51,186 nucleotides of DNA from Gemmatimonadota bacterium (GTDB lineage: Bacteria; Gemmatimonadota; Gemmatimonadetes; Longimicrobiales; Gaopeijiaceae), in contig JACQVF010000062.1 of assembly GCA_016209885.1 (NCBI GenBank), positions 1 to 51,186 of the forward strand. The letters are read 5' to 3'. The position numbers and the translations under genes are program-made. Under the pieces are notes generated by a model, which saw nothing but the letters and a program-made list of their open reading frames with translations, did not search any database and was not told the origin of the DNA. Shown here piece after piece: positions 48,910 through 51,186 of the stretch (positions within the stretch are counted from its first letter, which is position 1; each line of letters starts with the position of its first letter).

Positions 48910-49666
48910 TCACAGTATAGGATGCCGGGGCGATTCGTGCACGGGGTCCGAAGCGGCTGAGGTACGGCCGGCGAGTCGGCCCTCGCGCAACCGGGTCGGC
49001 GTCGGGAGTCGCCCCCGACCGATGCGGCATTCGCTGGAGCCCGCCGCCTCGCGCCGACTCACCCACTGCGTCGGGTCGCGGCTCCGCCAGTAGTCGAGTC
49101 GCAGACTGCCATTCACCAGGGCGGCGGGTCGGAGGGAGAGCGTTGAACCGACGCCGTACCATCGGGCCGGCGTTGCGGGGACGAAGCCCCCGAAGCTATT
49201 GAGCGACAGGGCCGCGGGCTTCCGGCGGTCGGTCGAGAGGTTGAGGAAGCTCTGGTGCCACGTGTCGGTACGCAGCGCCGGGCCGCCTCGCAGCGCCGTC
49301 ACGGAAAGCGCGGGCCAGGCGAAAGCCATGGGGTTCACGTTGAGCGACCCGTTGTTCCGGAACGTGGCGGAGAAGAACAGTGGCCGAAACCAGATCCACG
49401 TGGCCTCTCCCGCGGTCGTCCAGTTGCCCTGGAAGCCGACGCCGAGGCTCCCCTATAGTTGCGGAAGATCGATTGAGGCCGCGACCGCAGATACTGGCCG
49501 AAGATCCCGGCCTCCTGGAAGTCCCCGGACCATTGGAACCCCATGTCGGTCATGTCGAAGCCTGAGCTCACCCGGCTGAACGACACCTGATACTGCCAGC
49601 TACCGGCCTCCTTCCCGCCCGACAGGCTCAGTCGGCGCAGTTTGCCCAGCCGGCTCGGGATTCCGC
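48910..49666 (-). pseudogene. Frameshifted, truncated DUF5916-type outer-membrane barrel
   Basis: The upstream part (49586-49454 and back to ~49666) reads 'VSFSRVSSGFDMTDMGFQWS', 'FGQYLRSRPQSIFRNY'; then, after a C4 run at 49450-49453 (G4 on the coding strand), the protein continues in another frame as 'VGFQGNWTTAGEATW', 'RTDTWHQSFLNLSTDRRKPA', 'DPTQWVS'. Together these match the C-terminal barrel of DUF5916 proteins. The N-terminal hydrolase-like domains are absent and the 3' end is also decayed. A one-base change in the G-run would restore the frame locally. Confidence 0.8.
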
Positions 49667-51073
49667 TTAGCCACGGTGCGCGGACTCCACGCAGAACGCC
49701 CGCCGCTCATCCTGGGTGATCGCATGCACCGTTCTCATGACCTGCTCGTACGCCGGCGTGAGCTGGACCTTCCGGCGGGCCATCACCTTGCGTGCCACAT
49801 CGATGCAGCGCTCCAGGTCGTACGCCGTGAACCCGCCGGCGCCGCCCCAGCAGAAGCCGGGGATGTACTTGGCAGGGAAGCCGGCGCCGAAGATGTTGCA
49901 GCAGGTGCCCACCACGGTCCCGGTGTTGAACATGGAGTTGATGCCGCTTTTCGAGTGGTCGCCCATGGTGAGGCCGACGAAGGTCTCGCCCGTGTCCACC
50001 TCCTCGCCCTCTACGCGCACGCGCACGCTCCCGTAGTTGTTCTTCAGGTCGCTGTTGTTCGTGCCCGCCCCCAGGTTGACCCACTCGCCGATGTAGGAGT
50101 GACCGAGGAAACCGGCGTGCTGTTTGTTCGAGTACCCCTGGATGATCGTGGCTTCCATCTCGCCGCCGATCTTCGATGCCGGTCCGATGCTCACCCCGCC
50201 GTAGATCTCCGCGTGCGACTTGATCAGGCTGCCCTCGCCTACAAACAGGGGACCGCGGAGCACCGCGCCGGAGGAGATGGTCACGTTGCGGCCGATGTAG
50301 ACAGGCCCCGACTCTCCGTCGAGCACGGCGCCCGGCCAGATCTTCGTCCCCGCGCCTACGTGGATGCGCTCCGGGGCGACGAGGTAGGCGCCGTCGTAGA
50401 CCACTCCCTCGATGCGGCCCGCCGAGCCCAGCGCCGCGAAGTCCTCCGCGATGGCTCTCGCGTTGCGGTGGACGAGCTCCCACGGGTAATGGACCACTTC
50501 CGCATCCACTTCCAGCCGTGAGAGCCCCTCGAAATCGTCCCCGCCGATGAGCCCGGCATCGACATCCGCGACCGCTGCCGGGGTCCGCAGGCTGGGTGCC
50601 TGATCGGTCGCGTCCGCGGTGTCGAGGGGTTCGGCGAGACCCGCGAGTCGTTTGAGCGCCTCGCCCAAGGCGAGGCGCTCGTGTGCCTGGTGGAGGCGAT
50701 GGCGGAGCGCCTGGAGTCGCGAGCCGCCGAGGCGCGCTGCCACTATGTCTTCACCGGAGGCATACACGACGTTGTCTGGGCCATCCAGCGGGACCTTGAG
50801 GGCGAAATCCCGACCGGCGACTGCGGCCCCGTTCACGAAGAGACACCGCTCTTTGGAGAGCGCCTGCGGGCCCACGGCGTCGCCGTTCTCGCTCAACAAG
50901 CCCGCCAAATAGGTGCGAGACTGGAGCACGACTTCGGTGCCGGGATAGGCGCGCTCGATCTTCTCGCGCAGGGAGAGAATCCCGAGGCGGAGGTCATAGA
51001 CGGGCCGGAAGTAGGCCAGAGGGATGAACTTGCGGTAACCCGCGCTTTCGAAGATGCAGAGCTGCACGGTCAC
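49667..51073 (-). CDS. GlmU-like sugar nucleotidyltransferase/acyltransferase homologue
   Basis: A 468-residue protein. The N-terminal ~190 residues ('LCIFESAGYRKFIPLAYFRP', 'SKERCLFVNGAAV') are the degenerate nucleotidyltransferase domain of 'putative sugar nucleotidyl transferase' proteins, lacking the usual glycine-rich GxGTRM loop. Residues ~220-400 are left-handed beta-helix hexapeptides ('IGRNVTISSGAVLRGPLFVG', 'IYGGVSIGPASKIGG', 'IGEWVNLGAGTNNSDLKNNY'). Probably a cytoplasmic sugar-phosphate modifying enzyme. GTG start without a clear ribosome site. Stop lies against the DUF5916 remnant. Confidence 0.82.
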   Translation of the reverse strand: MTVQLCIFESAGYRKFIPLAYFRPVYDLRLGILSLREKIERAYPGTEVVLQSRTYLAGLLSENGDAVGPQALSKERCLFVNGAAVAGRDFALKVPLDGPDNVVYASGEDIVAARLGGSRLQALRHRLHQAHERLALGEALKRLAGLAEPLDTADATDQAPSLRTPAAVADVDAGLIGGDDFEGLSRLEVDAEVVHYPWELVHRNARAIAEDFAALGSAGRIEGVVYDGAYLVAPERIHVGAGTKIWPGAVLDGESGPVYIGRNVTISSGAVLRGPLFVGEGSLIKSHAEIYGGVSIGPASKIGGEMEATIIQGYSNKQHAGFLGHSYIGEWVNLGAGTNNSDLKNNYGSVRVRVEGEEVDTGETFVGLTMGDHSKSGINSMFNTGTVVGTCCNIFGAGFPAKYIPGFCWGGAGGFTAYDLERCIDVARKVMARRKVQLTPAYEQVMRTVHAITQDERRAFCVESAHRG

Positions 51074-51111
51074 GGGACGCGTCGCGCGAAGGTTTCTCGT
51101 TCAGTTGGCCA

Positions 51112-51127
51112 CTTGGCGGCCGCCAAG
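51112..51127. promoter_or_regulatory. Perfect 16-bp palindrome upstream of the GlmU-like gene
   Basis: CTTGGCGGCCGCCAAG, 39 bases before the GTG start of the GlmU-like gene, in a region without coding sequence at the right edge of the window. A plausible operator; no regulator identified. Confidence 0.45.
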
Positions 51128-51186
51128 CAATAGCCGCTCGACTCGACGGGCCAAGATGCGCGCGGGGATCCGATCGCGCAAAGCGC

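Noticed and set aside
46823..49093. 756-codon plus-strand open frame opposite the BNR protein
   Set aside because: Val/Asp/Arg/His-rich shadow; the minus strand has repeated Asp-box motifs that prove the real reading direction.

Overview
The window is high-GC bacterial DNA with dense, tightly packed genes. The protein mix (an extracellular contractile injection system, a large exported BNR-repeat protein, remnants of a DUF5916-type beta-barrel, a GlmU-like left-handed-helix nucleotidyltransferase, PflX-type radical SAM, GGDEF) fits Gemmatimonadota or a related soil/sediment phylum. That placement is an inference from gene flavour, not from a marker gene.

Positions 351-27606 are one uninterrupted plus-strand operon for an extracellular contractile injection system (eCIS, PVC/Afp type). 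Most junctions are 4-base overlaps or gaps of a few bases. Order: small eCIS-associated protein, Pvc16-like (DUF4255) terminator, a beta-sandwich protein, sheath 1, tube 1, a long second sheath, tube 2, DUF5908-like small protein, LysM tube-baseplate protein, a spike split into gp27-like and gp5-like genes, PAAR tip, gp25, baseplate J, tail-protein-I-like, then three large proteins that share a divergent N-terminal domain and lie where PVC carries its tail fibre gene, a tape-measure candidate, the Pvc15-like AAA+ ATPase, and a 1195-residue DUF4157 protein ending in an HNH nuclease motif. That last protein is the obvious cargo toxin. The most unusual parts are the three-paralogue block (14434-19867), with cysteine clusters and a charged/proline stalk, the LysM-like insertion in sheath 2, and the repeat-DUF4157-beta-HNH toxin with no recognisable immunity gene.

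From 27607 onward is a mixed housekeeping/accessory region: DUF3052; a Phd/VapB-PIN toxin-antitoxin pair with an overlapping promoter and operator; an amidase; a GGDEF protein and MsrA in an overlapping pair; an SDR dehydrogenase; a YjbQ-like protein with a near-leaderless promoter; a PflX-like radical SAM enzyme ending in a strong G-quadruplex motif; a geranylgeranyl-reductase-type flavoprotein; a c-type cytochrome lipoprotein next to an internally deleted 3-hydroxyisobutyrate dehydrogenase remnant; small enzymes; an EamA and a TauE transporter; an exported fumarylacetoacetate-hydrolase-fold protein; a large unknown membrane protein; the BNR protein; a frameshifted DUF5916 remnant; and a GlmU-like protein at the right edge. 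I saw no rRNA, tRNA, CRISPR array or insertion sequence.
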